Shown: positions 34,101 through 41,016, counted from the first letter of the stretch. The stretch is 64,000 nucleotides of DNA from Acidimicrobiales bacterium (GCA_016794585.1 JAEUJM010000031.1:62001-126000), one strand, 5' to 3'. Translations and numbers: made by a program. The notes: a model not told the origin generated them from the letters alone.

Positions 34101-34738
34101 TCCACCCCCATGTCGTGCAGGATCGCTCCTGTGTCGATCACAAACAGAACGAACATGCTGAGAGCAAGCAGGTAGTAGCTCGGATTGCGCTTACCTGGGC
34201 CCACTGCCATGAGCGCGGTCGCAACAACCAGCGCGATCGTGATCGCCGAATAGGCGCCGTCGAGAACGCGCACGTCGACGGGGACCGAGCCGTCCATCAG
34301 GAACGGAGTCACTCCGAGGGCCCAGAAGGGCAGTCCGATGAGTGCCCCGAGGAGCAGTGCATCGAGCACATCGGCGCGGTTGTTCTCATGGCGCCGGGCC
34401 CGGGCAAGCTCGAGCTGTCCAAAGAAGATGAAGATGTAACCCGCCATCACGACCATGTCGGCGGGGGACGGGAAGGGGAACGGATCGTCGACGATGGCTC
34501 CGTGGATCCCACGCACCAGGACCCCCACCACGAAGCAGACAAGCCCGAGGTAGAGAGACAGCCACACGCGCCGCTGTCGACGGTCGATGTTCTTGCGCAA
34601 CCCCAGACCCGCCAGCACGGTGCACACGAAGGCGATCAGGAGCCCCAAGCTGAGCCGACCGTCCTCGGTCAGGAACGGCAGCAGCAGACACGCGCCGAGG
34701 CCGGCGGTCATCGTTGCGCGCGCGCTGGGAAGCCTCAT
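31199..34738 (-). CDS. Membrane PAS-PAS-GGDEF-EAL cyclic-di-GMP protein
   Basis: 1179 residues. About nine hydrophobic segments fill residues 10-300. A GAF-like region follows (~315-480), then two PAS domains (RYRAMFENSSDLVCVIDSET near 490; RFRALVQNSSDVVGVLDGEG near 615). The GGDEF domain follows (DALTGLPNREAF; signature RLGADEF, with Ala for the second Gly, so cyclase activity is doubtful). The EAL domain (~910-1160) has AEALIRWRHP, DDFGTGYSSL and DRSFV intact, so phosphodiesterase activity is likely. It should lower c-di-GMP in response to a signal sensed at the membrane or by PAS. GC content is lower than in flanking genes. Confidence 0.9.
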   Translation of the reverse strand: MRLPSARATMTAGLGACLLLPFLTEDGRLSLGLLIAFVCTVLAGLGLRKNIDRRQRRVWLSLYLGLVCFVVGVLVRGIHGAIVDDPFPFPSPADMVVMAGYIFIFFGQLELARARRHENNRADVLDALLLGALIGLPFWALGVTPFLMDGSVPVDVRVLDGAYSAITIALVVATALMAVGPGKRNPSYYLLALSMFVLFVIDTGAILHDMGVEQAGWLISYAFPVAFIAYAAGVLHPEVRRLTDRPELREPRLTKRRLAISIAAVLVVPVLLFIEVRAHHDLQIVLTSVGSAIVALLVLARMVDLVRANERSVARERIRAATAERLVSAAESDEIAQAVLSGVVQVAERSRPVRAVVLLERGDGLAVAASTEAGWLEARLPGLLAIDVEPAILRQLEDGRLCRLPGRFSLSAEQVVFDDDGTESLVFPLIVAGSIRGLAVLTAEGHIDRATERVLDSIAWEACLALQSAELRRDLAVQQTERRYRAMFENSSDLVCVIDSETRIAFTSPAARNLLGIEPDLLIGRALTDFVDDRDRARALSMLRSALRQQSTSEPIELRIGREDNEVRWVEVVARDLRSEEEIQGLVVTARDITDRRAAEGQLANSEARFRALVQNSSDVVGVLDGEGNFVYLSPSVSTTLGYRPEELISTSAFALLEEAEPTEMAYSELWATPEFAQRRTEVRVPDRYGRLHTLDLTLTDLRTEPAVGGVVLNARDVSDNRELERSLKHQALHDALTGLPNREAFANVVGEALNRPNASPENLAVMIIDLDDFKTINDSLGHEVGDQVLVVVAERIRNCLRLSDSAARLGADEFAVMIEPVGSEQEATAIAERLLDSIGDPVMLGGRTITLSASAGIARRQDGQRTSQIMIRNADMAMHTAKLHGKGSHAVFREQMHETVAERMELRAALEGAVDRGEFVLYYQPILGMDGQTLRGAEALIRWRHPERGILAPGAFISLAEETGLIVPMGAWVLRESIRQLGVWLERDLVGSDFTLDVNLSPIQLRDPSVVEGVATAISVAGVPPGNLTIEITESLLVEDGSGCKERLEQLRALGVGLAVDDFGTGYSSLSYIQRFPIDVIKIDRSFVDGLGSASKDSTVVRAIIDISRRIGATTVAEGIEAEAELEVLRELGCDLGQGFLFSKPVPAAEFAGLITPRGHRGPVFRVPQRASIGDRLG

Positions 34739-34778
34739 CCCCTCTGAGGTCGGCCCAAGTACCGCCGGTGTGAGGTTC

Positions 34779-34804
34779 TCACCACCCCCTGAACGGGGTG
34801 GTGA
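34779..34804. promoter_or_regulatory. 26-bp perfect dyad between fusion gene and GGDEF-EAL gene
   Basis: TCACCACCCC (34779-34788) and GGGGTGGTGA (34795-34804) form a 10-bp perfect inverted repeat around a six-base centre. It lies 41 bases before the GGDEF-EAL start and 46 bases after the stop of the upstream gene. No T tract follows on either strand, so an operator is at least as likely as a terminator. Confidence 0.55.
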
Positions 34805-34849
34805 AGCTGATCTCCGGGGCCTGGTCAGACCATCGGGTGACGCAACCTG

Positions 34850-36016
34850 CTAGGAGTTGGCTGCGGAACCCTCGGTCGTAGCCAAGCGCACTTCGTCCCC
34901 AAGGCGTTCCTGATCCAGTAGGAGCGGCGGAAGCGACACCTTCCCGGCCACACCCCGACCCCTGAGTATTTCAGCCATCGGACTGCCCTGTGGGTTCCTG
35001 ACCAAGGCCCGCATGGCTTCGACATTGATAGTCAGGGGTCGGCTCTCGGGAGAGTCCAGATAGGAGGCCGCTGGAAGATCGCAGATGACTTCACACGGGG
35101 TACCCAAGGCCCAGCACAGTTCAATGAAATTCACGTCACCGATACCGATGACATTGTGGATCTCCTTCTGGAGACAGAACCAGTAGAGCCCATGAAAGAG
35201 CGCCGGGCTCACAACTCCCGCCCGATACTCGGGGAGAACGGCAATCGTCGCCTGATCAAGCGTGACCTCTGGCCTTAGCTCGATCTTATGAAATGCTTCG
35301 ATATCGGCGATCTCGACGCCCCATTCGGGGCGAGCCGCCATATCAGACAAAGACTTGAATCCGCGCTCTGAGTGAAGAATGAGTCGTGTGCTGCCAGCGG
35401 GCATCGACCGTTCATGGTCGATGACGACGATGTGAGTCGAAGCGTCGTCATACGGGTCATACTCATTGGCCATGAGGGCAGCATCATTGCCAAAGAACTC
35501 GGAGAAGACCTGCAGCTCCGTGTACCTCCCGATATCGGCGAAGACACTCTGCCCGTTGATGAGGTACGTTCCGAACGGTCGCTCGTCCCGGTCCGATCGG
35601 TCCTGTACAGCCAGGAAAAGCTCCGTCATGCGCTGGACATCGTCATGACGCAGATAGGGATCTCGAGCAGTTGAAGGAAACTCGTCGAACTCGAGATCAG
35701 TCGCTCCAAAGTACGCCGCGGTAAACCGCGCCGCCTCGAGTGGATCGAACTCCTTGCACGTGTAGATGTCGACACTGAAGAACGGTCGGGGTTCGTCCCA
35801 CGCGTAGAAGTGAGCGCCCGACGTCTCCCAATGAATCCAGCCCGCCCAGCCGTATCGGTCCGACTGGTGGGTGACAGGGTCCAGAAGCGTCGTCATGCCA
35901 AGCACGTCGGAGAGCTGGGCAAGGTAGGTCCTGATCGTGGCGGCAGCGATCGGAGACTCGACGTGGCCTTCGATGACCATCCGCTGCCGGTGGATGGTGG
36001 GAGCGAGATCCTTCAC
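34850..36016 (-). CDS. SpeD-like domain fused to a GNAT/autoinducer-synthase-like acyltransferase
   Basis: 388 residues. Residues ~8-115 follow the bacterial S-adenosylmethionine decarboxylase (SpeD) fold: RMVIEGHVESP, then WIHWETSGAHFYAWDEP and VDIYTCKEFDPLEAARFTAA. Aligned on Trp73, the pyruvoyl-forming Ser is kept (Ser66), the Cys is kept (Cys87), the preceding Glu is Thr and the processing His is Tyr71. Residues ~165-388 look like a GNAT-type N-acyltransferase of the autoinducer-synthase kind (NEYDPYDDASTHIVVID, AGSTRLIL, IAVLPEYRAG). I know of no described protein with this pairing. Low GC marks it as acquired. No function is assigned. Confidence 0.6.
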   Translation of the reverse strand: MKDLAPTIHRQRMVIEGHVESPIAAATIRTYLAQLSDVLGMTTLLDPVTHQSDRYGWAGWIHWETSGAHFYAWDEPRPFFSVDIYTCKEFDPLEAARFTAAYFGATDLEFDEFPSTARDPYLRHDDVQRMTELFLAVQDRSDRDERPFGTYLINGQSVFADIGRYTELQVFSEFFGNDAALMANEYDPYDDASTHIVVIDHERSMPAGSTRLILHSERGFKSLSDMAARPEWGVEIADIEAFHKIELRPEVTLDQATIAVLPEYRAGVVSPALFHGLYWFCLQKEIHNVIGIGDVNFIELCWALGTPCEVICDLPAASYLDSPESRPLTINVEAMRALVRNPQGSPMAEILRGRGVAGKVSLPPLLLDQERLGDEVRLATTEGSAANS

Positions 36017-36056
36017 GCCGATTCCTCTGTTCGTGTGGCTCGGAACCGATCCCCGA

Positions 36057-36073
36057 GACTCGACCGGCGAGTC
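36057..36073 (-). terminator. Short hairpin after the acyl-CoA synthetase gene
   Basis: GACTCG (36057-36062) and CGAGTC (36068-36073) around ACCGG, just past the minus-strand stop at 36080. The stem is only six pairs, so read-through into the fusion gene 64 bases on is quite possible. Confidence 0.35.
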
Positions 36074-36079
36074 GCTACG

Positions 36080-37888
36080 TCAGGCATAGAGGGAGTCGAT
36101 CTCTTCGGCGTACTTGGAGTGGATGCCGCGGCGCTTGAGCTTGCTGGTCGGCGTCAGCTCCTCCGAGTCGGGGAGCCACTCCTCGGCGAGGATCGTGATC
36201 TTCTTGACGCGCTCGGCGTTGTTGAACTGGGCCATGACATCCCTGAGGCCACGGTCGACCTCGGCCTGGACGTCGGGATTGGCGGCGAGGTCGGCGATGG
36301 TGTCGAACTCGATGTCCTGACTGCGCGCCCACGCCGGTGCGGTGTCGGGATCGAGGACCACGAGCGCCGAGACGAAGGGCCGGCGGTCGCCGATGGCGCA
36401 GGCCTGGCCGACGAGCGGGATCATCTTCAGCGCCGCCTCGAGGTTCGCGGGGCTGATGTTCTTGCCGCCGGCGGTGACGATCAGCTCCTTCTTGCGGTCG
36501 ACGATGGTGAAGTAGCCGTCCTCGTCGACGGTGCCGATGTCGCCGGAGTGCAGCCAACCGTCCTCGTCGAGGGCGTCGGCCGTCTTCTCGGGCTCGTTCA
36601 GGTAGCCCTGGAAGACGTTGCCGCCCCGGCAGATGATCTCGTTGTCCTCCTCGGCCAGCTTCACTTCGCACCCGGGGATGGCGGGGCCGACGCTGCCGGC
36701 CTTCACCTTGTTGGCCGCGAACGTCATCGGGCCGGAGGACTCGGACATGCCGTAGATCTCGGCGAGGGGCACGCCGATGGCCCGGAACCAGGCCAGCAGC
36801 TCGGCGGGGATGGGAGCGGCACCCGTGATGGCGATGTCGAGCTCGTCGAGGCCCACCAGGCCGCGCACGCCCTTGAAGGCCACCTCGTCGAGGAAGGCGT
36901 ACGTCTGCTCCTGCTCCTCGGTGGCCCGGCCCCAGGCCATGGCGTCGACGATGGGCTTGGCCGCCTCGACGGCGTCGTCGAACTGCTTGGCCTTGTCCGG
37001 GTCGGCGGCCAGCGCGCCGACCACGCCGGCGTGGATCTTCTCCCAGACCCGGGGCACGCCGAACATCACGTTCGGACGCACCTCACGGGCGTAGGCCGCG
37101 ATCTGGCCCGGATCGGGGCACGACGTGACCTCGTAGCCCAGCCACGCCGGCTGGTAGTGGCTCGTCATGCGCTCGGCGATGTGGGCCATCGGCAGGTACG
37201 AGACGATGCGCTTGCCCAGGTAGCTGTCCAGCTCGAGCGTGCGCCGGAGGCTCTCCACCGTCCAGGCGATGTTGCGGTGGGTGAGCATCACGCCCTTCGG
37301 CGGCCCCGTGGTGCCCGAGGTGTAGATGAGGGTGGCGAGGTGGTCGGGCGTGGCGATGGTGGCGGCCGCGTCGAGGTCGACGGGCTCGTGGGCGAGCAGG
37401 GAGTCGAAGGTGTGGACGTCAGGCCCCGCGAGCCCGTCGGGGTCGTCGAGGACGATGAGGTGCTCCAGGTCGGGCAGCTCGTCGCGCACCTTCAAGAAGC
37501 GCTCCAGGAACCCGATGTCCTCGACGACGGCGACCGTCGCCCCGCAGTGGCCGGTGAGGTAGGCCACCTGCTCCGGCGAGGACGAGTTGTAGATCGAGAT
37601 CGGGGTGGCCCCACAGAAGTAGGCGGCCATGTCGACCACGTGGAAGCGCGGGATGTTGCGCATCATGACCACGATGCGTGTGCCGTCCCCCACGCCCAGT
37701 GCACCGAGGCCGGCGGCGACGCGCGCCACCTGCTCGCCGTACTCGGCGTAGGTGGTCTCGACCCAGCCATCGCCGACCCTCTCGCGGAGAGCGACCAGAT
37801 CGCCGTGCGCCCTGATGGTGCTCAGGAACGCCGACGAGACGGTCTGGCCCTCGGCCGCGGCGTGGATCTCCTGGTCCGTCACGGTCAT
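36080..37888 (-). CDS. Long-chain acyl-CoA synthetase (AMP-binding, FadD15-like)
   Basis: 602 residues. The ATP/AMP signature is LIYTSGTTGPPKGVMLTHRN; GMSESSGPMTF and DRKKELIVTAGGKNISPANL are the A5 and A8/A10 regions, and the C-terminal Lys lies in TPTSKLKRRG. Family members activate long-chain fatty acids to acyl-CoA at the membrane. GC content and codon use match the rest of the genome, unlike the next two genes downstream on the same strand. It could supply acyl groups to the acyltransferase-like fusion, but the composition step argues that their adjacency came about by insertion. Confidence 0.92.
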   Translation of the reverse strand: MTVTDQEIHAAAEGQTVSSAFLSTIRAHGDLVALRERVGDGWVETTYAEYGEQVARVAAGLGALGVGDGTRIVVMMRNIPRFHVVDMAAYFCGATPISIYNSSSPEQVAYLTGHCGATVAVVEDIGFLERFLKVRDELPDLEHLIVLDDPDGLAGPDVHTFDSLLAHEPVDLDAAATIATPDHLATLIYTSGTTGPPKGVMLTHRNIAWTVESLRRTLELDSYLGKRIVSYLPMAHIAERMTSHYQPAWLGYEVTSCPDPGQIAAYAREVRPNVMFGVPRVWEKIHAGVVGALAADPDKAKQFDDAVEAAKPIVDAMAWGRATEEQEQTYAFLDEVAFKGVRGLVGLDELDIAITGAAPIPAELLAWFRAIGVPLAEIYGMSESSGPMTFAANKVKAGSVGPAIPGCEVKLAEEDNEIICRGGNVFQGYLNEPEKTADALDEDGWLHSGDIGTVDEDGYFTIVDRKKELIVTAGGKNISPANLEAALKMIPLVGQACAIGDRRPFVSALVVLDPDTAPAWARSQDIEFDTIADLAANPDVQAEVDRGLRDVMAQFNNAERVKKITILAEEWLPDSEELTPTSKLKRRGIHSKYAEEIDSLYA

Positions 37889-38054
37889 CAGTTGCCCCTC
37901 CCTGGTGCCAGCTTGACTGATGGGACACCTTTGTAGCCGGTTTTTCCACAGCGTGCCTAAAGATGTGCACTCAGAGTGACGATAATGGCCGCTCTCGGTG
38001 TGAAGCGCGGCCCGCCGGGGACGCCCCGGGCCGCATCCGGCGTAGACGCACTAT

Positions 38055-38072
38055 CTTGACCGCACAGTCAAG
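38055..38072. promoter_or_regulatory. Inverted-repeat operator upstream of thiolase
   Basis: CTTGAC-CGCACA-GTCAAG is a perfect 6-bp inverted repeat in the divergent spacer between the acyl-CoA synthetase and thiolase genes, 37 bases before the thiolase start. A matching half site CTTGAC occurs at about 37912 close to the synthetase start. A TetR-type fatty-acid regulator is the likely binder. Confidence 0.5.
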
Positions 38073-38108
38073 TTCGGGTCCCAGACCCGGGAGGAAGGAG
38101 CCAACACC

Positions 38109-39302
38109 GTGGCTACCGCAGTGATCGTCGACGCCGTCCGGACCCCCGGCGGCAAGCGCAACGGCAAGCTCTCCGGCTGGCACCCGGCCGATCTGAGCGC
38201 CGTGGTCCTCAACGCCCTCGTCGAGCGCAACGACCTCGACCCCGGTCTCGTCGACGACGTGATCATGGGCTGCGTCATGCAGGTCGGGGCCCAGAGCCTC
38301 AACGTCGGGCGCAACGCCGTGCTCGCCGCCGGCTGGCCCGAGACCGTTCCCTCCACCTCGATCGATCGCCAGTGCGGGTCGTCGCAGCAGTCGGCCCACT
38401 TCGGCGCCCAAGGCGTCATGGCCGGCGCCTACGACATCGTGGTCGCCGCCGGCGTCGAGGTCATGTCCATGGTCCCCATGGGCGCGTCCGCCATGGTCGC
38501 CAACGTCGGCTTCCCCTTCGGCCCCGAGATGACGGCCCGCTACGACAAGGTCGGCGGCATCGTCCCCCAGGGCATCTCCGCCGAGCTCATCGCCGAGAAG
38601 TGGGGCCTCAGCCGTGAGGACCTCGACACCTACTCGGCCGAGTCGCAGCGCCGCGCCGCCCAGGCCCGCGACGAGGGTCGCTTCGACAACGAGATCATCC
38701 CGGTGCAGGCCAAGCCCATCGACAAGGAGACGGGCAAGCTCATCGAGACCGACGAAGTCGTCAGCGCCGACGAGGGCATCCGCGAGGGCACCACGGTCGA
38801 GACCCTCGCCAACCTCAAGCCCGCCTTCAAGGAGGACGGCGTCGTCACCGCCGGCAACTCCTCCCAGATCACCGACGGCGCCGCCGCCGTGCTGATCATG
38901 AGCGAGGAGAAGGCGAACGAGCTCGGCCTCACGCCGCGGGCCCGCTTCCACACCTTCGCCCTCGCCGGCGTCGACCCGATCACCATGCTGACCGGCCCCA
39001 TCCCGGCCACCCACAAGGTGCTCGAGCGGGCCGGCCTCACCATGGACGACATCGACCTCACCGAGATCAACGAGGCCTTCGCCTCGGTCGTGCTGGCGTG
39101 GGAGAAGGAGCTCCACCCGGACATGTCCAAGGTGAACGTGAACGGCGGCGCCATCGCCCTCGGCCACCCGCTCGGGTGCTCGGGCGCCAAGCTCATGGCG
39201 ACCCTGCTCAACGAGCTCGAGCGCACCGGCGGCCGCTACGGCCTCCAGACGATGTGCGAGGGCGGCGGCATGGCCAACGCCACCATCATCGAGCGCATCT
39301 GA
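38109..39302 (+). CDS. Acetyl-CoA acetyltransferase (thiolase)
   Basis: 397 residues from GTG 38109, preceded by GGGAGGAAGGAG. The acyl-accepting Cys lies in STSIDRQCGSSQQS, and the C-terminal catalytic His and Cys in GGAIALGHPLGCSGAKL and MCEGGGMANA. NEAFASVVLAW is the usual fourth block. It is a degradative or biosynthetic thiolase; gene context (divergent acyl-CoA synthetase, shared operator-like repeat) suggests fatty-acid or steroid-ring beta-oxidation. Two hairpins follow its stop. Confidence 0.93.
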   Translation: MATAVIVDAVRTPGGKRNGKLSGWHPADLSAVVLNALVERNDLDPGLVDDVIMGCVMQVGAQSLNVGRNAVLAAGWPETVPSTSIDRQCGSSQQSAHFGAQGVMAGAYDIVVAAGVEVMSMVPMGASAMVANVGFPFGPEMTARYDKVGGIVPQGISAELIAEKWGLSREDLDTYSAESQRRAAQARDEGRFDNEIIPVQAKPIDKETGKLIETDEVVSADEGIREGTTVETLANLKPAFKEDGVVTAGNSSQITDGAAAVLIMSEEKANELGLTPRARFHTFALAGVDPITMLTGPIPATHKVLERAGLTMDDIDLTEINEAFASVVLAWEKELHPDMSKVNVNGGAIALGHPLGCSGAKLMATLLNELERTGGRYGLQTMCEGGGMANATIIERI

Positions 39303-39322
39303 GCCCCGCCAGCGCCTGACCT

Positions 39323-39338
39323 CCGCCGGTGACGGCGG
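39323..39338 (+). terminator. First hairpin after thiolase
   Basis: CCGCCG (39323-39328), loop GTGA, CGGCGG (39333-39338): a compact stem with a GNRA tetraloop, 21 bases past the stop. Confidence 0.4.
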
Positions 39339-39348
39339 ATCCCGCGAC

Positions 39349-39384
39349 CTCGAGGCAACGGTGCGCCAGCGCCGTTGCCTCGAG
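39349..39384 (+). terminator. Second, 13-bp stem hairpin after thiolase
   Basis: CTCGAGGCAACGG (39349-39361) and CCGTTGCCTCGAG (39372-39384) pair perfectly around a ten-base loop. Together with the preceding hairpin it probably ends the thiolase transcript. No T tract. Confidence 0.6.
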
Positions 39385-39451
39385 CGCGTTCCGACCGGCT
39401 TCCGGACGTCACGGCCCCGGGCCGTGAGTTGGGGCGACGTGCCCCACGGGC

Positions 39452-39457
39452 GAGACT
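39452..39457 (+). promoter_or_regulatory. Candidate -10 element (GAGACT)
   Basis: GAGACT ends nine bases before the ATG at 39467, in the same position and form as the CAGACT elements before 7745 and 10409; GGAG at 39458-39461 is too close to that start to decide between leadered and leaderless. Confidence 0.3.
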
Positions 39458-39466
39458 GGAGCCACC

Positions 39467-39733
39467 ATGGATGCCGGCTCGATCGTCCGGGTGGCCATCG
39501 CCATCGCCTTCGCCTACGCGATCTGGCGCGCCGGCAAGGCCGTGCTCGGGTCCTTCGCCCGGCCCATCCCCGAGCCGCCGCCGCCCGGCGAGCTGCGAAA
39601 GGTGAAGCTCCAGTACCGCTGCGACGTCTGCGGCACCGAGGTGCGCATGACCGCGGCCAACGACCAGATGCCCGAACCGCCCCGCCACTGCCTCGAGGAC
39701 ATGATCCTCGTCACCCCCGTCGATGACCTGTGA
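39467..39733 (+). CDS. Small membrane-anchored zinc-ribbon-like protein
   Basis: 88 residues. A membrane helix (SIVRVAIAIAFAYAIWRAGKAV) is followed by a Pro-rich linker and YRCDVCGTEVRM...RHCLEDM, in which CxxC and the later HC pair could bind a metal. I do not recognise the family name; similar short proteins occur beside GNAT genes in actinobacteria. Its stop (39731-39733) overlaps the first of two mini-ORFs that lead to the GNAT gene. Confidence 0.75.
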   Translation: MDAGSIVRVAIAIAFAYAIWRAGKAVLGSFARPIPEPPPPGELRKVKLQYRCDVCGTEVRMTAANDQMPEPPRHCLEDMILVTPVDDL

Positions 39734-39761
39734 GCGACGACCGGTGAGCGACGACCGGTGA
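39730..39761 (+). other. Tandem mini-ORF relay leading into the GNAT gene
   Basis: A 14-base unit is duplicated (39731-39744 and 39745-39758). It creates two mini-ORFs, GTG 39730 to TGA 39747 and GTG 39744 to TGA 39761, each encoding Met-Ser-Asp-Asp-Arg. Each GTG overlaps the preceding stop as GTGA, and the second stop overlaps the GTG of the GNAT gene at 39758. A ribosome ending the zinc-ribbon gene could restart three times in succession. No Shine-Dalgarno sequence precedes 39758. Confidence 0.6.
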
Positions 39762-40222
39762 CCGTCGACCAGCCCCACGTGGTGCTGCGCGCCCACTCCC
39801 TCGACGAGCCGGTCGTCCTCGAGCTCATCGGCGAGCTGAACGCCGAGCTCGACGAGATGTATCCCGAGCCGGGCGCCAACCACTTCTCGTTGCCCACCGC
39901 CGACGAGTTCCTCGTCGCCTGGGACGGCGAGCAGGCCGTCGGTTGCGGCGCGGTGCGGGTCATCGAGACCGGCGTGGCCGAGATCAAGCGCATGTTCGTG
40001 CGGCCCGACCAGCGCGGCCGCCACGTCGGCGGGATGATCCTCCAGTCGCTCGAGGCCACGGCCCGCGGCCTCGGCTGCCACCGCCTCGTCCTCGAGACGG
40101 GCAACCGCCAGAATTCGGCGATGGCCCTCTACCTGCGCCACGGCTTCGCCGAGATCCCCTGCTGGGGCGAGTACCTCGACAGCGCCGCCACTAGCACGTG
40201 CCTCGGGAAGGACCTGCGCTAG
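39758..40222 (+). CDS. GNAT family N-acetyltransferase
   Basis: 154 residues from GTG 39758. Acetyl-CoA binding motif A is visible as IKRMFVRPDQRGRHVGGMIL (R/QxxGxG/A) and motif B as LYLRHGFAEIP. Substrate unknown. Its start depends on a GTGA overlap chain rather than a ribosome binding site. The stop codon shares one base with the GTG of the following LysM/transglycosylase gene, so three genes (zinc ribbon, GNAT, LysM) form one operon. Confidence 0.88.
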   Translation: MTVDQPHVVLRAHSLDEPVVLELIGELNAELDEMYPEPGANHFSLPTADEFLVAWDGEQAVGCGAVRVIETGVAEIKRMFVRPDQRGRHVGGMILQSLEATARGLGCHRLVLETGNRQNSAMALYLRHGFAEIPCWGEYLDSAATSTCLGKDLR

Positions 40223-41007
40223 TGGCCGGCCCCGCGGCCCGCAACGGCCGCGACGAGCTCCGCGACCTCGACGACGACCGCTCCGGCGCCGGTGGGCGTC
40301 GGGTGGGGCCGTCCCACGTCGCCGTGGCGGTCGCTTCGGTGGTCACCGTCGTCCTGCTCGGGTGGGTGGCGTGGTCCAAGCTCGGAGGCTCGGCCGACGC
40401 CTCCACCCCGTACGACACCGACGTCTACGTCGTGCGCAGCGGGGACACCATCTCGTCGGTCGCCACCATGCACGCCGTCACCGCCGACGCCCTCGAACAG
40501 GCGAACGACCTCACGTCCACCAGCTCGCTCGCGCCCGGCACCCGGCTCACCGTGCCCCTGCCCGAGCCGAGCGGCTCCTACCCCCAAGGGCTCGAGGGCA
40601 ACGACGACCTCCTCGCCCTGCGGTCCACCTTCGAGAAGTGGGCCGCCGAGTACGACGTGCCCGCCGTCCTGCTCCAGGCCGACCTGTGGCAGGAGTCCGC
40701 CTGGGACAACTCCGCGGTCAGCTCGGACGGCGCCGTGGGCATCGGCCAGCTGCTCCCGAGCACCACGCAGTACATCAACGACACGCTCCTCGACGGAGCC
40801 GACCTGGACCCCACCGACCCGTCGGACAACATCCAGCTCTCGGCGGCCTACTTCCAGTACCTGCTCGAAGGCAGCGACGGCAGCTGGGCCGAGGCGCTGG
40901 CGTCGTACTTCGCCGGGCCCACGTCGGCGCAGAATTCGGCCTGGGACGCTGCCACCGTCGCCTACGTCACCAAGGGCATGGGCTACCTGGCCGACTTCCA
41001 GGACTGA
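40222..41007 (+). CDS. Membrane-anchored LysM - lytic transglycosylase-like protein
   Basis: 261 residues from GTG 40222. A charged N-terminus, one membrane helix (VAVAVASVVTVVLLGWVAW), a LysM domain (YVVRSGDTISSVATMHAVTA ... LAPGTRLTVP) and a C-terminal SLT-type domain. The catalytic Glu is in WQESAWDNSAVS and the GIGQLLPSTTQY block follows. It should bind and cut peptidoglycan outside the membrane. The neighbouring division/cell-wall cluster fits a role in wall remodelling. A short C5/G5 hairpin lies at 41008-41024. Confidence 0.88.
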   Translation: MAGPAARNGRDELRDLDDDRSGAGGRRVGPSHVAVAVASVVTVVLLGWVAWSKLGGSADASTPYDTDVYVVRSGDTISSVATMHAVTADALEQANDLTSTSSLAPGTRLTVPLPEPSGSYPQGLEGNDDLLALRSTFEKWAAEYDVPAVLLQADLWQESAWDNSAVSSDGAVGIGQLLPSTTQYINDTLLDGADLDPTDPSDNIQLSAAYFQYLLEGSDGSWAEALASYFAGPTSAQNSAWDAATVAYVTKGMGYLADFQD

Positions 41008-41016
41008 CCCCCGGGA

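Noticed and set aside
31199-36016. Two-gene quorum-sensing pair of LuxI/LuxR type
   Set aside because: No LuxR-type receptor is present; the acyltransferase similarity is distant, so a LuxI label would overstate it.
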